Origin: UBA6120 sp964639215
GTDB taxonomy: Bacteria > Bacillota_I > Bacilli_A > RFN20 > CAG-826
DNA: 64,000 bases
Direction: 5' to 3'
NCBI GenBank assembly: GCA_964639215.1
Contig: CAZXCV010000007.1
Location: 1-64,000 of the forward strand
Under the pieces are notes generated by a model, which ran no database searches, had not been told where the DNA came from, and saw nothing but the letters and a program-made list of their open reading frames with translations. The position numbers and the translations under genes are program-made. Positions 17,181 through 26,524 of this stretch are shown one piece after another (position 1 is the first letter of the stretch; each line of letters starts with the position of its first letter).

Positions 17181-18716
17181 TTAAATTTTAGTGATGGTGA
17201 GTGTGGTTTCGGTACTACTCATTGCAGTAATTGCAATTGAATAACCAATTTGAGTTCCATCATTAAAGCGCCCCCCTGTGCGTGGGAAGAATGTTGCAAA
17301 AGTGCTGGGAGTGAACGTATCACCTGCTTGGAAAAGCGTCGCGTTTGTTGCATAATCGTCATAATCTTTAAACGTGTTGATACCGCCTGCCTCAATGAGG
17401 TGTAACAATTTATATTCTTCAGTCTGACTATATTCAGACGAATTACTCGCGGCAATATACGGATATGTTTCACTACTTGGTTGCGCGCGATCGGTATAAC
17501 CCATAAAATGATTGTCTTCATTAGCATAAAGACCAAGGCGCGAATCAACATGATATATTTTAATGCCCGGTTCAGTAAAAGCGCGCAAATTATTGCTGGG
17601 ATAACCACCAGGCAATGAATCTTTATAATTCAAACCGGTTGGAGTATAAAATTCTATCGCGAGATATTCATCATAGGCTGAACTATTCCAACTATTGTTA
17701 ATCAAAATGAAATCGCCTGATGATTCAAATGGATCGAGCGTAATTACGGTGACGTCTTGGCTCCCATCGATGACATAAGGACGGACCCAGCCAAGAATAA
17801 ACTTTGAATAGGCGTTATGATCGACAACGTTGTAGTCCATCATATCGATAGCACCCGCCGCACCCCAGTCACCTTCGGTATACGTATAATAATCATCGAG
17901 TCCAAGAACATGGCCTGTCTCGTGAATATATGTGTGTGCATCAATCCCAAGGGAACCGTAGCCGTCGTACATAAAATCATAACTTGCCCAGGCATAAGTC
18001 ATCGAGACTGGACTACTGGGATTATCGTTCCCAAAGTTATCGTAATTCCAATATGTGTATGCCCAATAAATATCTTCGTACGCCTTTGGATATGTCTTAT
18101 TGCGACTGCTTGGTGCGTTATAAACAAGCCAAAGGGCATCGATATAACCGTCACTGTCTTGATCATAATCTTGTAAATTAGAACTAGAATAATTTTTATA
18201 CCAAGCCACGGCTTGGTCGGCCACAATCCAAGTTGGATCAAAGTATTCAAGATAATCGCTTGAAGGTCTTGAACTCAGCCCTAATTCTGCGGTTGACATA
18301 TTCATTTCAAAATACGGGGTAACGATGCCCTCAAGTGTTAACTTACCATAACTGGATTTTTCATAATAACTAGCAACTGATTCCCAGCTTGTTTCATCAC
18401 TAGTTCCAAAAAATGTCGTTTGAAGATCAGCACGCCTTGCGGCACAACCACTGCCACACGGATAATCTGTGAACGACACGGGAATGACGAGCACTTTTTG
18501 GGTTCCCGTTGCTTCTAGTGAAAAAGATCCTGAGGCGTTTTTGTATTGTTCTTGGGTAATCGAATAGGCTGATGGGCGATAATAGCCACCCTCTGATTGG
18601 ATTGGAATTGAGGAATTGACACTACCACTCGAATTAGGCAGTGAAAACGTAATGTCGCAAGCGCTGAGTGCGAGTGTTAAAAGTGCTAATAGTGGTGTCA
18701 GTTTTTTATAATTCAT
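17181..18716 (-). CDS. M6-family zinc metalloprotease, lipoprotein
   Basis: A 511-residue exported protease. The N-terminus is a lipoprotein signal (MNYKKLTPLLALLTLALSAC, lipobox LSAC, lipidated Cys20). The zinc site is HETGHVLGLDDYY near residue 266, with a Met-turn-like IDMMDYN about 30 residues later, characteristic of M6 (immune inhibitor A-like) peptidases. The region after the signal is Ser/Gly rich, a linker to the membrane anchor. It probably degrades extracellular protein at the cell surface. A cytoplasmic/secreted M29 aminopeptidase gene lies directly upstream on the same strand, suggesting peptide scavenging. Confidence 0.88.
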   Translation of the reverse strand: MNYKKLTPLLALLTLALSACDITFSLPNSSGSVNSSIPIQSEGGYYRPSAYSITQEQYKNASGSFSLEATGTQKVLVIPVSFTDYPCGSGCAARRADLQTTFFGTSDETSWESVASYYEKSSYGKLTLEGIVTPYFEMNMSTAELGLSSRPSSDYLEYFDPTWIVADQAVAWYKNYSSSNLQDYDQDSDGYIDALWLVYNAPSSRNKTYPKAYEDIYWAYTYWNYDNFGNDNPSSPVSMTYAWASYDFMYDGYGSLGIDAHTYIHETGHVLGLDDYYTYTEGDWGAAGAIDMMDYNVVDHNAYSKFILGWVRPYVIDGSQDVTVITLDPFESSGDFILINNSWNSSAYDEYLAIEFYTPTGLNYKDSLPGGYPSNNLRAFTEPGIKIYHVDSRLGLYANEDNHFMGYTDRAQPSSETYPYIAASNSSEYSQTEEYKLLHLIEAGGINTFKDYDDYATNATLFQAGDTFTPSTFATFFPRTGGRFNDGTQIGYSIAITAMSSTETTLTITKI

Positions 18717-18800
18717 AATGCGAAACTTTCATGTAAAACAAAATATTTTATGGCTTATTTTACCATAGTACATATTTGTATATGTAAATATTGCAATTAT

Positions 18801-20024
18801 TTAGAAAGCCCAGCTACCGTGTTTGAAAATTTGGATACGCTGTCCGTCTTTTGTATAACCAACGATATCAAGATCGCGTGTGCCAATCATGAAATCGACA
18901 TGAATCATCGATTCGTTGACTCCTAATGCTTTAAAGTCTTCTTGTTTCATCTTTTCAAATCCTTTAACGGCATTAGAGAAACCACGACCTAGAGCAAAAT
19001 GGCACGCGGCATTTTCATCAAATAACGTGTTATAAAAGAGGACGCCGCTTTTGCGAATTGGCGATTCATAAGGCACTAAAGCAACTTCACCGAGCATCGA
19101 AGCACCCTCGTCCATCTTCACCATTTGTTCTAATAACGATTGATTGCGTTTGGCGGCCACTTCGCTTACCTTACCATCTTTAAAGGTGACTGAGAAATCT
19201 TCAATCAGTTCGCCACGATAACTGAGTGGCATCGAAGCGACAATTTTTCCTTCAGCTTTTCCACGCATCGGGGTCGTAAATGTTTCTTCGGTTGGCATAT
19301 TCGGATTAAAGAAGACGCCCTTTAATGTTTTTTCGCCACCGCCCAACCATTGTGATTCGTTCATTAACCAAACTTTAAAATCGGTGCCAAGTTCTGATTT
19401 ATAATGCAAGTGATCAAGTTTTAAACTATTGAGATAATCGCACCGTTTCTGAATATCGGCGTTGTGTTCTTTCCATGCTTTAATCGGATTATCAGTAATC
19501 CGGGTTGAAGTTAAAATTGCATCCCACAAAGCTGCCACTGCTTTCTTTTTTGGCAAATCTGGAAATACTTTTTGCGCCCAAGCTTCACCAGGTACCGCAA
19601 CAATCGTCCACTGATATTTATTATCCATTGCGTCATGGAATGGTTTAAAAATCGGATATCGTTTCATTTGTGCTTGTGTCATTTTTGCTTGGTCAATGCC
19701 TTTTAATCCATCCGGATCTTGACTGGCAATGTGTATCATGACTGGTAATTTGTCGACATAATGCTGCATCCGAGCTTTTTGCCATTCGGTCACGTCAGAT
19801 AGCGCCTCTAAACTCATATAATTGGCGTTTAATCGCGTTAATGGCAAATAATTCCATTCAACGGTGACAGTTCGAGCGCCGGCTTTATAAGCTTCCTCGA
19901 CAACCATCATCACAAATTCAGGTTGATCGAAAGCGGCATGAACGAGCACGTCTTGCCCTTTACGCACGTTTCCGCCCATCTTGACGACTAACTTCGCAAA
20001 TTTTTTTATTTGACTCTTTTTCAT
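18801..20024 (-). CDS. M29-family metallo-aminopeptidase
   Basis: A 407-residue aminopeptidase of the AmpS/thermophilic aminopeptidase family. The conserved C-terminal metal-ligand region is recognisable: GKAEGKIVASMPLSYRGELIEDF near residue 255, MLGEVALVPYESPI near residue 312, then FDENAACHFALGRGFSNAV near residue 340 and IHVDFMIGT near residue 380. These Glu, His and Asp residues bind the two metals. It removes N-terminal residues from peptides in the cytoplasm; there is no signal peptide. AAGGAG precedes the ATG. It lies 84 bp from the M6 protease gene. Confidence 0.9.
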   Translation of the reverse strand: MKKSQIKKFAKLVVKMGGNVRKGQDVLVHAAFDQPEFVMMVVEEAYKAGARTVTVEWNYLPLTRLNANYMSLEALSDVTEWQKARMQHYVDKLPVMIHIASQDPDGLKGIDQAKMTQAQMKRYPIFKPFHDAMDNKYQWTIVAVPGEAWAQKVFPDLPKKKAVAALWDAILTSTRITDNPIKAWKEHNADIQKRCDYLNSLKLDHLHYKSELGTDFKVWLMNESQWLGGGEKTLKGVFFNPNMPTEETFTTPMRGKAEGKIVASMPLSYRGELIEDFSVTFKDGKVSEVAAKRNQSLLEQMVKMDEGASMLGEVALVPYESPIRKSGVLFYNTLFDENAACHFALGRGFSNAVKGFEKMKQEDFKALGVNESMIHVDFMIGTRDLDIVGYTKDGQRIQIFKHGSWAF

Positions 20025-20106
20025 GGTAAACTCCTTATGTAAGTATTACTTTCATTATTTTAACGAGATTACTAGCAATTACCAACACATATGAGGTGAA
20101 AATATC

Positions 20107-20670
20107 GTGAAAAGCACACATTTAAAAATCGGGATTTCAATCTTACTCATCATCTTTGGCATTGCGTTAATGGTGTGGCCTTCATTTGTTTATGGTATCG
20201 CCACATACATTCTTGGTGCTGGTCTAATCCTCAATGGATTAATTTTGATTTATGATTATATTCAAACTTCAAAATCCGTGAAAGAGCGTCCATATACGAT
20301 TGTGGGCGCGATAGCATTCATCCTTACGGGATTGGCAATGCTCATCATTCCCGTTAATTGGATTCAATTAGCGCTCGGTCTCGTCATCGCCATTGGTTTG
20401 CTGCTCATGAGTATTGGAACCGTCAGTCGTGCCATCTTGGAACGAAGTCATAGTGATAGCTGGATTATTCGCCTACTCGTCGGTATGATTCTTTTTCTTG
20501 GAAGTGTCATTGTCTTCTCACGCATCAATCAAGCTGGCGATGCTTTGGCATTTGTCATCGGCGGCGTTGCTATTTATGTTGGTATTAGTAACCTTCTTGG
20601 CACCGTGCTCATTAAAACCAAGACCAAAAAAGATTCTAATCACATCGATATTGATTTCAGTAAAAAATGA
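20107..20670 (+). CDS. HdeD/DUF308-like membrane protein
   Basis: A 187-residue protein with six predicted membrane segments in three similar pairs, of the kind ISILLIIFGIALMVWPSFVYG, as in HdeD/DUF308 proteins. These are small membrane proteins of unknown mechanism linked to acid stress in enterobacteria. A charged tail (KTKTKKDSNHIDIDFSKK) faces the cytoplasm. The start is GTG, supported by GAGGTGA eleven bases upstream. It stands alone, divergent from the aminopeptidase and convergent with the ThyX-like gene. Confidence 0.75.
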   Translation: MKSTHLKIGISILLIIFGIALMVWPSFVYGIATYILGAGLILNGLILIYDYIQTSKSVKERPYTIVGAIAFILTGLAMLIIPVNWIQLALGLVIAIGLLLMSIGTVSRAILERSHSDSWIIRLLVGMILFLGSVIVFSRINQAGDALAFVIGGVAIYVGISNLLGTVLIKTKTKKDSNHIDIDFSKK

Positions 20671-20680
20671 ATTCAGCTAA

Positions 20681-21283
20681 TTAGCTGTTATCTTTTAATA
20701 AATAATTAGTCAATTCTTGAAACTGCGGTAACGTTTCACACCACTGGCAGAATTCACGCCATTCAATCAGTTTATGATTACGACGTTGGAAATACATCGT
20801 TTTTAATTGTTGGTAATTTGTCGTCATCGTAGCCCCAAGGCAAAATCCTGATGGTAACGAGGCAACAATCGTGCGCCACATTTCTTTCCGATCATCATTA
20901 TCTTCATTTATCGCATGATACTGATCAATCAATGACTGGACAAGTTTGATGACATCAGGATGCGTACTTTCGACGCATTGATCAACAAGTGAAAATTTTA
21001 ACAAGCAATGCATCGTTGATTGACTCGAAACGAAATCAAACCAATGATACCGCTGAGCTTGTTTCCACCAATATAATGGTGCCATCACGTGCATTTGCAC
21101 GATGATGCCCTTTAAAAAATTATCATGCCCTTCGCCATTACGCGTTTGGCCAAGTCGGGAAGCTCGCGCATAATCCTTATCTTCAAGCGGACCAGTTTCA
21201 ATGACTGTGCGCATTGGATTACCACTCGCTTTAATCGCTTTTTCAAGCCCATAAACCTCGGTTCCCGTGATCTTAAATTCCAT
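20681..21283 (-). CDS. ThyX-like (flavin-dependent thymidylate synthase-related) protein
   Basis: A 200-residue cytoplasmic protein. The stretch MAPLYWWKQAQRYHWFDFVS followed by SQSTMH matches the placing of the ThyX signature (RQ..RHR....NE.S.RY) but with divergent residues. The C-terminal SLPSGF...NYQQLKTMYFQRRNH resembles the ThyX nucleotide-binding helices. So it has the ThyX fold pattern without the canonical RHRxxSxNExSxRY. It overlaps folD by 11 bp; folD makes and uses methylene-tetrahydrofolate, the ThyX carbon donor. Whether it is active in dTMP synthesis is unproven. The start has GGGAGG nine bases upstream. Confidence 0.5.
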   Translation of the reverse strand: MEFKITGTEVYGLEKAIKASGNPMRTVIETGPLEDKDYARASRLGQTRNGEGHDNFLKGIIVQMHVMAPLYWWKQAQRYHWFDFVSSQSTMHCLLKFSLVDQCVESTHPDVIKLVQSLIDQYHAINEDNDDRKEMWRTIVASLPSGFCLGATMTTNYQQLKTMYFQRRNHKLIEWREFCQWCETLPQFQELTNYLLKDNS

Positions 21284-22064
21284 GACGATACGCCTCCCAA
21301 ACATTTTGTAATAACGCTAACCGTGTCAATAGTCCAATCCCACCAGGTACCGGTGTTTGCAGTTGCACTTTTAGCCCAGGGCGAGCATCGCCATAAAGGA
21401 CGCCTTCGTGCCGATTGATGCCGACATCAATTACAATCGCTGATGGTTTCAATGGCTGCGTGTCAAGAAACCATTTTTTTCCAACAGCAACACACACAAG
21501 ATCGGCATGGATCAGGTAATAGCTTAAATCATCTAATGTCGTCTTTGAATGAAGCAAGGTAACATTTGCGTTTTTATTTGTTAAATAGCTCGCTAGTGGT
21601 CTACCAACAATATTTGATCGACCAATAACCACGGCGTTTTTGCCGCTAAAATCAAAGCCATAATCAGTTAAATAGTCAATAATTCCTTTGGGGGTACATG
21701 TTTGTAATTCACTAAGAGGATGAAAACCGTCAACATCTTTGCTGGGAAAGATTGCAACCTTAACGGCTTCCTCGCGAATGTGTTTAGGAAGTGGCATTTG
21801 CACGATGATTCCATGAACTGATGGATCTTGATTAAATAATTTAATCGTGGCTAATAGTTCGGCTTCACTCGTAGTAATCGGTAACTTAATATGTGTGGCG
21901 AAAATTCCGACGTCATGACAGTCGCTTAATTTTCCACGAATATATGTGTCTGAGGCTGGATCATCATTTGCTTGGATAATGACAAGGTGTGGTTCAGCAC
22001 CAGCGGTTTTGATTTGTTTTTCTAATTCTTTTTTCTTCTGGCTAACATATGTTTTTATTTCCAT
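21273..22064 (-). CDS. folD: Bifunctional methylene-THF dehydrogenase/cyclohydrolase
   Basis: About 263 residues, slightly short for FolD (usually 280-290) because the N-terminal strand (IDGK region) is missing. Motifs present are DDPASDTYIRGK, with the catalytic Tyr and Lys, VHGIIVQMPLP, KDVDGFHP, VVIGRSNIVGRPLA (NADP-binding loop) and TPVPGGIGLLT. The last motif usually reads GVGPMT. It interconverts methylene-, methenyl- and formyl-tetrahydrofolate in the cytoplasm. The ATG chosen is seven bases after GAGG; an ATG two codons earlier abuts that site. The ThyX-like gene follows with an overlap. Confidence 0.92.
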   Translation of the reverse strand: MEIKTYVSQKKKELEKQIKTAGAEPHLVIIQANDDPASDTYIRGKLSDCHDVGIFATHIKLPITTSEAELLATIKLFNQDPSVHGIIVQMPLPKHIREEAVKVAIFPSKDVDGFHPLSELQTCTPKGIIDYLTDYGFDFSGKNAVVIGRSNIVGRPLASYLTNKNANVTLLHSKTTLDDLSYYLIHADLVCVAVGKKWFLDTQPLKPSAIVIDVGINRHEGVLYGDARPGLKVQLQTPVPGGIGLLTRLALLQNVWEAYRHGI

Positions 22065-22124
22065 TGTCATACCTCAAATCGATAGCATTATAACACGCGG
22101 TATCATGATACCGCAGCGATAAAT

Positions 22125-22149
22125 AAAAAAAGAGCCAATGAAGGCTCTT
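22125..22149 (-). terminator. Rho-independent terminator after secG
   Basis: On the minus strand AAGAGCC-TTCATT-GGCTCTT is followed by a T-run. It closes the secG transcript before folD. Confidence 0.85.
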
Positions 22150-22171
22150 GACTAATTTCAAGCAAACGTTA

Positions 22172-22411
22172 TTAAGCTGGAACGACTGCTAATGCATTAA
22201 CAAGTAGCGCCAGCATGAAGAAGACAACCGCAAAGCCAAACGTTAGCCACGAAATGAATAACTCACTGCCACGTTCCTTGGTTTTCACGAAAATATTGAG
22301 ACCACTACCAGTAATCGCTCCTGACGCACCTTCAGATTTACCACCTTGTAATAATGATAAGATAATGACGATGATCGCAACGATCAAGAAGATAATATCC
22401 AATGCACCCAT
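22172..22411 (-). CDS. secG: Preprotein translocase subunit SecG
   Basis: A 79-residue protein with two membrane segments (residues 4-22 and about 53-73) joined by a Gly/Ser-rich loop (LLQGGKSEGASGAITGSG), the standard SecG form. It assists SecYEG protein export and works with SecA, whose gene is about 4 kb upstream on the same strand. GGAGG lies well placed before the ATG, and a strong terminator follows. Confidence 0.92.
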   Translation of the reverse strand: MGALDIIFLIVAIIVIILSLLQGGKSEGASGAITGSGLNIFVKTKERGSELFISWLTFGFAVVFFMLALLVNALAVVPA

Positions 22412-22501
22412 AATTTAACCTCCAATAGAAACCACTTAATTCAAAGCAAGTTACATTTTACCATTTAATACATAAATATAAAGAAAAAACTCATCGTAAT
22501 A

Positions 22502-24481
22502 TTATTTAATATTATATTCGCTTTTAAGATCAAACATAATGTCGCGAATTTTTGCGGCACTTTCAAAGTCAAATTGTTTGGCAGCATCGCGCATTTGCCG
22601 TTCAAGTTCTTTGACGCGTTTTTCAATTTCACTGCGTGGAGCTTTGCCGATGACAGTTGCCAATTCTCCAAGTTTGTCATCAATCGCGTGAATCGGTCGC
22701 TGAATATCCTTGACGATCGTCGTTGGAATAATCCCGTTGACATCGTTGTAGTCTAGTTGAATATCGCGTCGACGATTAGTTTCATCAATCGCGGCTTGCA
22801 TTGACGCTGTGATTTTATCAGCATACATGATGACGTGGCCATTGACATTACGAGCGGCACGCCCAATTACTTGAATTAGTGATCGCGTTGAACGAAGAAA
22901 ACCTTCCTTATCAGCATCAAGAATGGCAATCAGGGAAACTTCAGGAATATCAAGTCCTTCACGTAGCAGGTTAATGCCGACGAGCACGTCATATTTACCC
23001 CTGCGGAGTTGATAGAGAATCTCGGTTCGTTCAAGTGTTTTCGTCTCATTGTGCATATAGACAACTTTCATATTTCGATGCTTGAGAAACGAGGTTAAAT
23101 CTTCAGCCATTCGAATCGTCAGCGTAACAATCATCGTCCGTTCGTTATTTTGAACACGTTTATTGATTTCATTCATCAAATCATCGATTTGACCAAGTGA
23201 AGGTCGGATTGAAATCGTTGGATCGACAAGACCGGTCGGGCGAATAATTTGTTCAATGACATGTCCACCGCATTTTTCTAGTTCATAATCACCCGGCGTC
23301 GCACTCGTGCAAATCACGTGTGGCATTAATGCTTCAAATTCATCATATCTAAGTGGGCGATTATCAAGCGCTGATGGAAGTCGAAAGCCGTATTCAACTA
23401 ATGTCGTTTTACGACTGCGGTCGCCATTATACATCCCTCGAACTTGGGGAAAAGTGACGTGTGATTCGTCAACTACGAGAAGAAAATCGGACGGAAAGTA
23501 ATCAATCAGGCAAAATGGTCGCGATCCTTCCGCTCGCTTGTCGATGTGTCGCGTATAGTTTTCAATCCCGGGACAAGTGCCGAATTCTTGCATCGATTCA
23601 ATATCTTGTTTCGTGCGCATTTCAAGTCGTTGGGCTTCTAATAATTTGTTGTTTTCTTCAAAATATTTTAAGCGTTCGATTAATTCTAATGAAATCGTGT
23701 GGCAAGCATCGAGAACACGCTGATGGGTTGAGGCGTGGGTGTAGGCGGGGAAAATATAATAAATATTGTAGCTTCGGCGAACTTCACCGGTCGTGAGATC
23801 CACTTCGGCAATCCGTTCTATTTCATCACCAAACATGTCAATTTTTAGCGCGATGTCATCGCTGCTTGCAGGTGCAATTTCGATGATGTCACCACGAACG
23901 CGAAAGGTTCCTGGCGCTAAATCGAGATTGTTGCGTTTATACTGTCCATCAATTAAAGCCTTAAATAGTTTTTTGCGATTAATCGTTTCACCAACACGAA
24001 TGAAAAACACGAGTTTTTTGTACTCTTCAGGATCTGTTAAACCATAGATTGAGGCAACTGAGGCAACGATAATCGTATCGCGCCGCTCGACGAGTGAATT
24101 AATAGCACTCGTGCGCAGCATTTCAATCTCCTCATTCATTAAGGCGCTTTTTTCAATATAGGTGTCTGATTTTGGTAAATAGGCTTCCGGTTGATAAAAA
24201 TCGAAGTTTGAAACGAAATATTCAACGCGATTATGTGGAAAAAGCTCCTTAAACTCACCATATAATTGTCCCGCCAACGTTTTATTGTGAACGAGCACCA
24301 ATGTTGGTTTTTGGACCGTTTGAATCACATTGGCAATTGTAAAAGTTTTCCCGGTTCCCGTCGCTCCTAAGAGCACTTGCATCCTAGCGTTATCGTTAAT
24401 GCCTTGAACTAATTGCTCAATTGCTTGGGGCTGATCGCCAGTTGGTTTATACGTCGTGACGATTTGAAACTTTGTTGTCAT
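22502..24481 (-). CDS. uvrB: Excinuclease ABC subunit B
   Basis: A 659-residue helicase-like subunit of nucleotide excision repair. Walker A is LLGATGTGKTFT near residue 39, the beta-hairpin region is YVSNFDFYQPEAYLP near residue 91, and the helicase box is LLVVDESH near residue 335. Motif VI is QVIGRAARN near residue 540, and a UVR domain near the C-terminus (about 620-655) contacts UvrC. It loads on damaged DNA with UvrA and positions UvrC. The start follows the usual family opening (YKPTGDQPQAI near residue 11); longer in-frame starts extend into yitT. Its ribosome binding site is weak, and it overlaps yitT by 35 bp, suggesting coupling. Confidence 0.95.
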   Translation of the reverse strand: MTTKFQIVTTYKPTGDQPQAIEQLVQGINDNARMQVLLGATGTGKTFTIANVIQTVQKPTLVLVHNKTLAGQLYGEFKELFPHNRVEYFVSNFDFYQPEAYLPKSDTYIEKSALMNEEIEMLRTSAINSLVERRDTIIVASVASIYGLTDPEEYKKLVFFIRVGETINRKKLFKALIDGQYKRNNLDLAPGTFRVRGDIIEIAPASSDDIALKIDMFGDEIERIAEVDLTTGEVRRSYNIYYIFPAYTHASTHQRVLDACHTISLELIERLKYFEENNKLLEAQRLEMRTKQDIESMQEFGTCPGIENYTRHIDKRAEGSRPFCLIDYFPSDFLLVVDESHVTFPQVRGMYNGDRSRKTTLVEYGFRLPSALDNRPLRYDEFEALMPHVICTSATPGDYELEKCGGHVIEQIIRPTGLVDPTISIRPSLGQIDDLMNEINKRVQNNERTMIVTLTIRMAEDLTSFLKHRNMKVVYMHNETKTLERTEILYQLRRGKYDVLVGINLLREGLDIPEVSLIAILDADKEGFLRSTRSLIQVIGRAARNVNGHVIMYADKITASMQAAIDETNRRRDIQLDYNDVNGIIPTTIVKDIQRPIHAIDDKLGELATVIGKAPRSEIEKRVKELERQMRDAAKQFDFESAAKIRDIMFDLKSEYNIK

Positions 24482-25409
24482 TCGTTGCTTTTCTTTTTTT
24501 CTTGGCGAGATTGATTGACCGTTGCGGAAATGGTTCAAAACCATATCCGTTGATCGATTTGACATTTGTGAAAATGGCAAATGCTTTTGGATCAGTGTGC
24601 GCGATAAAGTCTTTGAGTTTGATTAACTCTTTACGATCAAACGCGACTTGAATCATTTGATAATTTGCGCTCGTTAGTCCGCCCTTAACTGGAATTATCG
24701 TTGAGCCACGTTCGAGGTCGTGCAAGATAAATTCATTAATATCTTCCCACTTGGTCGAGATAATCGTGCCGAGAAACGATGATGATAATCCGATAAAAAC
24801 GACCTCAATCACAAACGCCGAAATAAAGGCAGAAATAATCCCATATAAACCTGTCATTATACCAATGGCAAACATGCCGCCGATGATAATTCCGGCATCG
24901 ATCAAAAACGCGGTAATTGATTGTTTGATGTCAAAATATTTTTTAAGGATGAAATAAATGACGTCAACGCCACCAGTCGAACCACCCGAAAGAAACGTGA
25001 TGGCAACACCTAAACCTAAGAGTGCTCCACCAAAAATACCGGCTAATAATGTATGCATTTCTTTTGTTTCAGCACTTAAAAAATCAAAACCGAGCGGATT
25101 GTAGGGTACGAGTCGCAATAAGATCGTCAAGGCTAACGGATATACAATCGTAGCAATCAGCGTATTCACTGAAAACTTCCATCCTAAAAAGAAAAGACCA
25201 ATGAAAAACAGCACAATTGATAAAATAGCGACCGTCAAGTCGACGGGGAATTGTAAAACAGCTAATAAAATGATGGCAATACCAGAAAGCCCACCGTTAA
25301 TCACATTGCCTGGTACGAGAAAAAAGGCGGTACTAATTGCTATCACGAGGCTGCCAAACGCGATGAAAAACCAATTTTTAATCGTTTGGATGCGATCAGC
25401 GCGCGTCAT
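24447..25409 (-). CDS. YitT-family membrane protein (DUF2179)
   Basis: About 320 residues with five or six N-terminal membrane segments (GNVINGGLSGIAIIL near residue 35, FLSGGSTGGVDVIYFILKK near residue 160) and a C-terminal DUF2179 cytoplasmic domain ending with the typical DPKAFAIFTNVKSINGYGF motif. The family is widespread in Firmicutes and its transport role is unknown. I prefer the ATG preceded by GGGAG; another ATG six codons upstream has no ribosome binding site and would overlap prfB. It is part of the secA-prfB-yitT-uvrB run. Confidence 0.85.
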   Translation of the reverse strand: MTRADRIQTIKNWFFIAFGSLVIAISTAFFLVPGNVINGGLSGIAIILLAVLQFPVDLTVAILSIVLFFIGLFFLGWKFSVNTLIATIVYPLALTILLRLVPYNPLGFDFLSAETKEMHTLLAGIFGGALLGLGVAITFLSGGSTGGVDVIYFILKKYFDIKQSITAFLIDAGIIIGGMFAIGIMTGLYGIISAFISAFVIEVVFIGLSSSFLGTIISTKWEDINEFILHDLERGSTIIPVKGGLTSANYQMIQVAFDRKELIKLKDFIAHTDPKAFAIFTNVKSINGYGFEPFPQRSINLAKKKRKATNDNKVSNRHDV

Positions 25410-25413
25410 GTTT

Positions 25414-26524
25414 TTAAGCACTCCCATGTTTCTTGGCCTCGCTTTCTAAATAACTGTACATAAATTTATCAAGGTGTCCGTCCATCACTTTATGAACATC
25501 GCCTTCTTGATAGTCGGTCCGATGATCTTTGACCATGGTATAGGGACAAAAGACGTATGAACGAATTTGACTTCCCCATTCAATTGTCTTTTGCTCACCG
25601 ACGATTTTATTCATCGTCGCTTGTTTTTCTTGCGTTTTTAGTTCATAAAGTTTCGCCTTTAACAAATTAAGGGCAAGCGTCCGATTTTGAAGTTGCGTTC
25701 GCGCAGATTGGCTTGAAGTGACGATGCCTGTTGGAATGTGGGTGATTCTAACAGCCGTTTCAACTTTGTTGACATTTTGGCCGCCGGCGCCACCGCTACG
25801 ATATGTATCGACTTTGATATCTTTATCAGCTATTTCAATATCAATCTCATCATTAAATTCGGGAATAACGTTAACCGAGGCAAATGAAGTATGGCGGCGA
25901 CCATTCGCGTCAAAGGGCGAAATGCGCACCAAGCGATGGACCCCTTTCTCGCTTTTAAGAAGACCGTAGGCATGATGACCTCTGATGATCATCGTCACGC
26001 TTTTTAGCCCGGCTTCATCACCCGGAATATAATCGAGCACTTCCATCTCAAATTGCTTTTCTTCAGCCCATCGGACATACATCCGATAAAGCATGTCGGC
26101 CCAGTCGGTTGATTCAGTGCCTCCAGCACCTGGATGTATTTCAATAATCGTGTTAAGTGCATCAAATTCATGGGCAAACAGGAGTGTAATCCGCATTTGT
26201 TCCACAGCTTCTTTCAAAGTCAGTAATTCTCTTGCTGCTTCAATAAGTAATGCCGGATCATCTTCGGCGAGGAGCACAAGTTCCTTCAGATCTTTGTAAG
26301 TCGTTTGAATATATTGGGCGCGTTCGAATAAGCGCTCGTTTTCTTTTAAGCGTGAAGTAATCGTTTTGGCTGTTTTGGAATCTGCCCAGAAATCATCAGC
26401 TTCCATTAAGTGATGATCAGTTTTTATGGCGTTGGCGAGTCGATCCAGGTCAAAGTGAATCACTGACTTGCTGCACGAGTGGCGCTAAGTCATTTAACTC
26501 CGTTTTTATCGCAAGATATTCCAT
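25414..26524 (-). CDS. prfB: Peptide chain release factor 2, with programmed +1 frameshift
   Basis: RF2 terminates translation at UGA/UAA. The GGQ motif (GAGGQNVNKVE) is in the C-terminal half. The coding region is in two frames: codons 1-24 (MEYLAIKTEL...) from an ATG at 26524, with AAGGAGA upstream, end at CTT-TGA. A +1 shift then continues as DLDRLANAIK to the end, giving about 369 residues. This is the classical autoregulation: low RF2 lets the ribosome slip on CTT TGA C. A strong internal Shine-Dalgarno, normally just before the site, is not obvious here. The start directly follows the secA stop codon (TAAATG). Confidence 0.95.
26449..26455 (-). promoter_or_regulatory. prfB programmed frameshift site (CTT TGA C)
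   Basis: Read on the minus strand, codon 24 CTT is followed by in-frame TGA and C, the conserved slippery stop of prfB. Codon 24 pairs at 26455-26453 and the TGA at 26452-26450. Sequence after the shift matches RF2. Confidence 0.93.
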
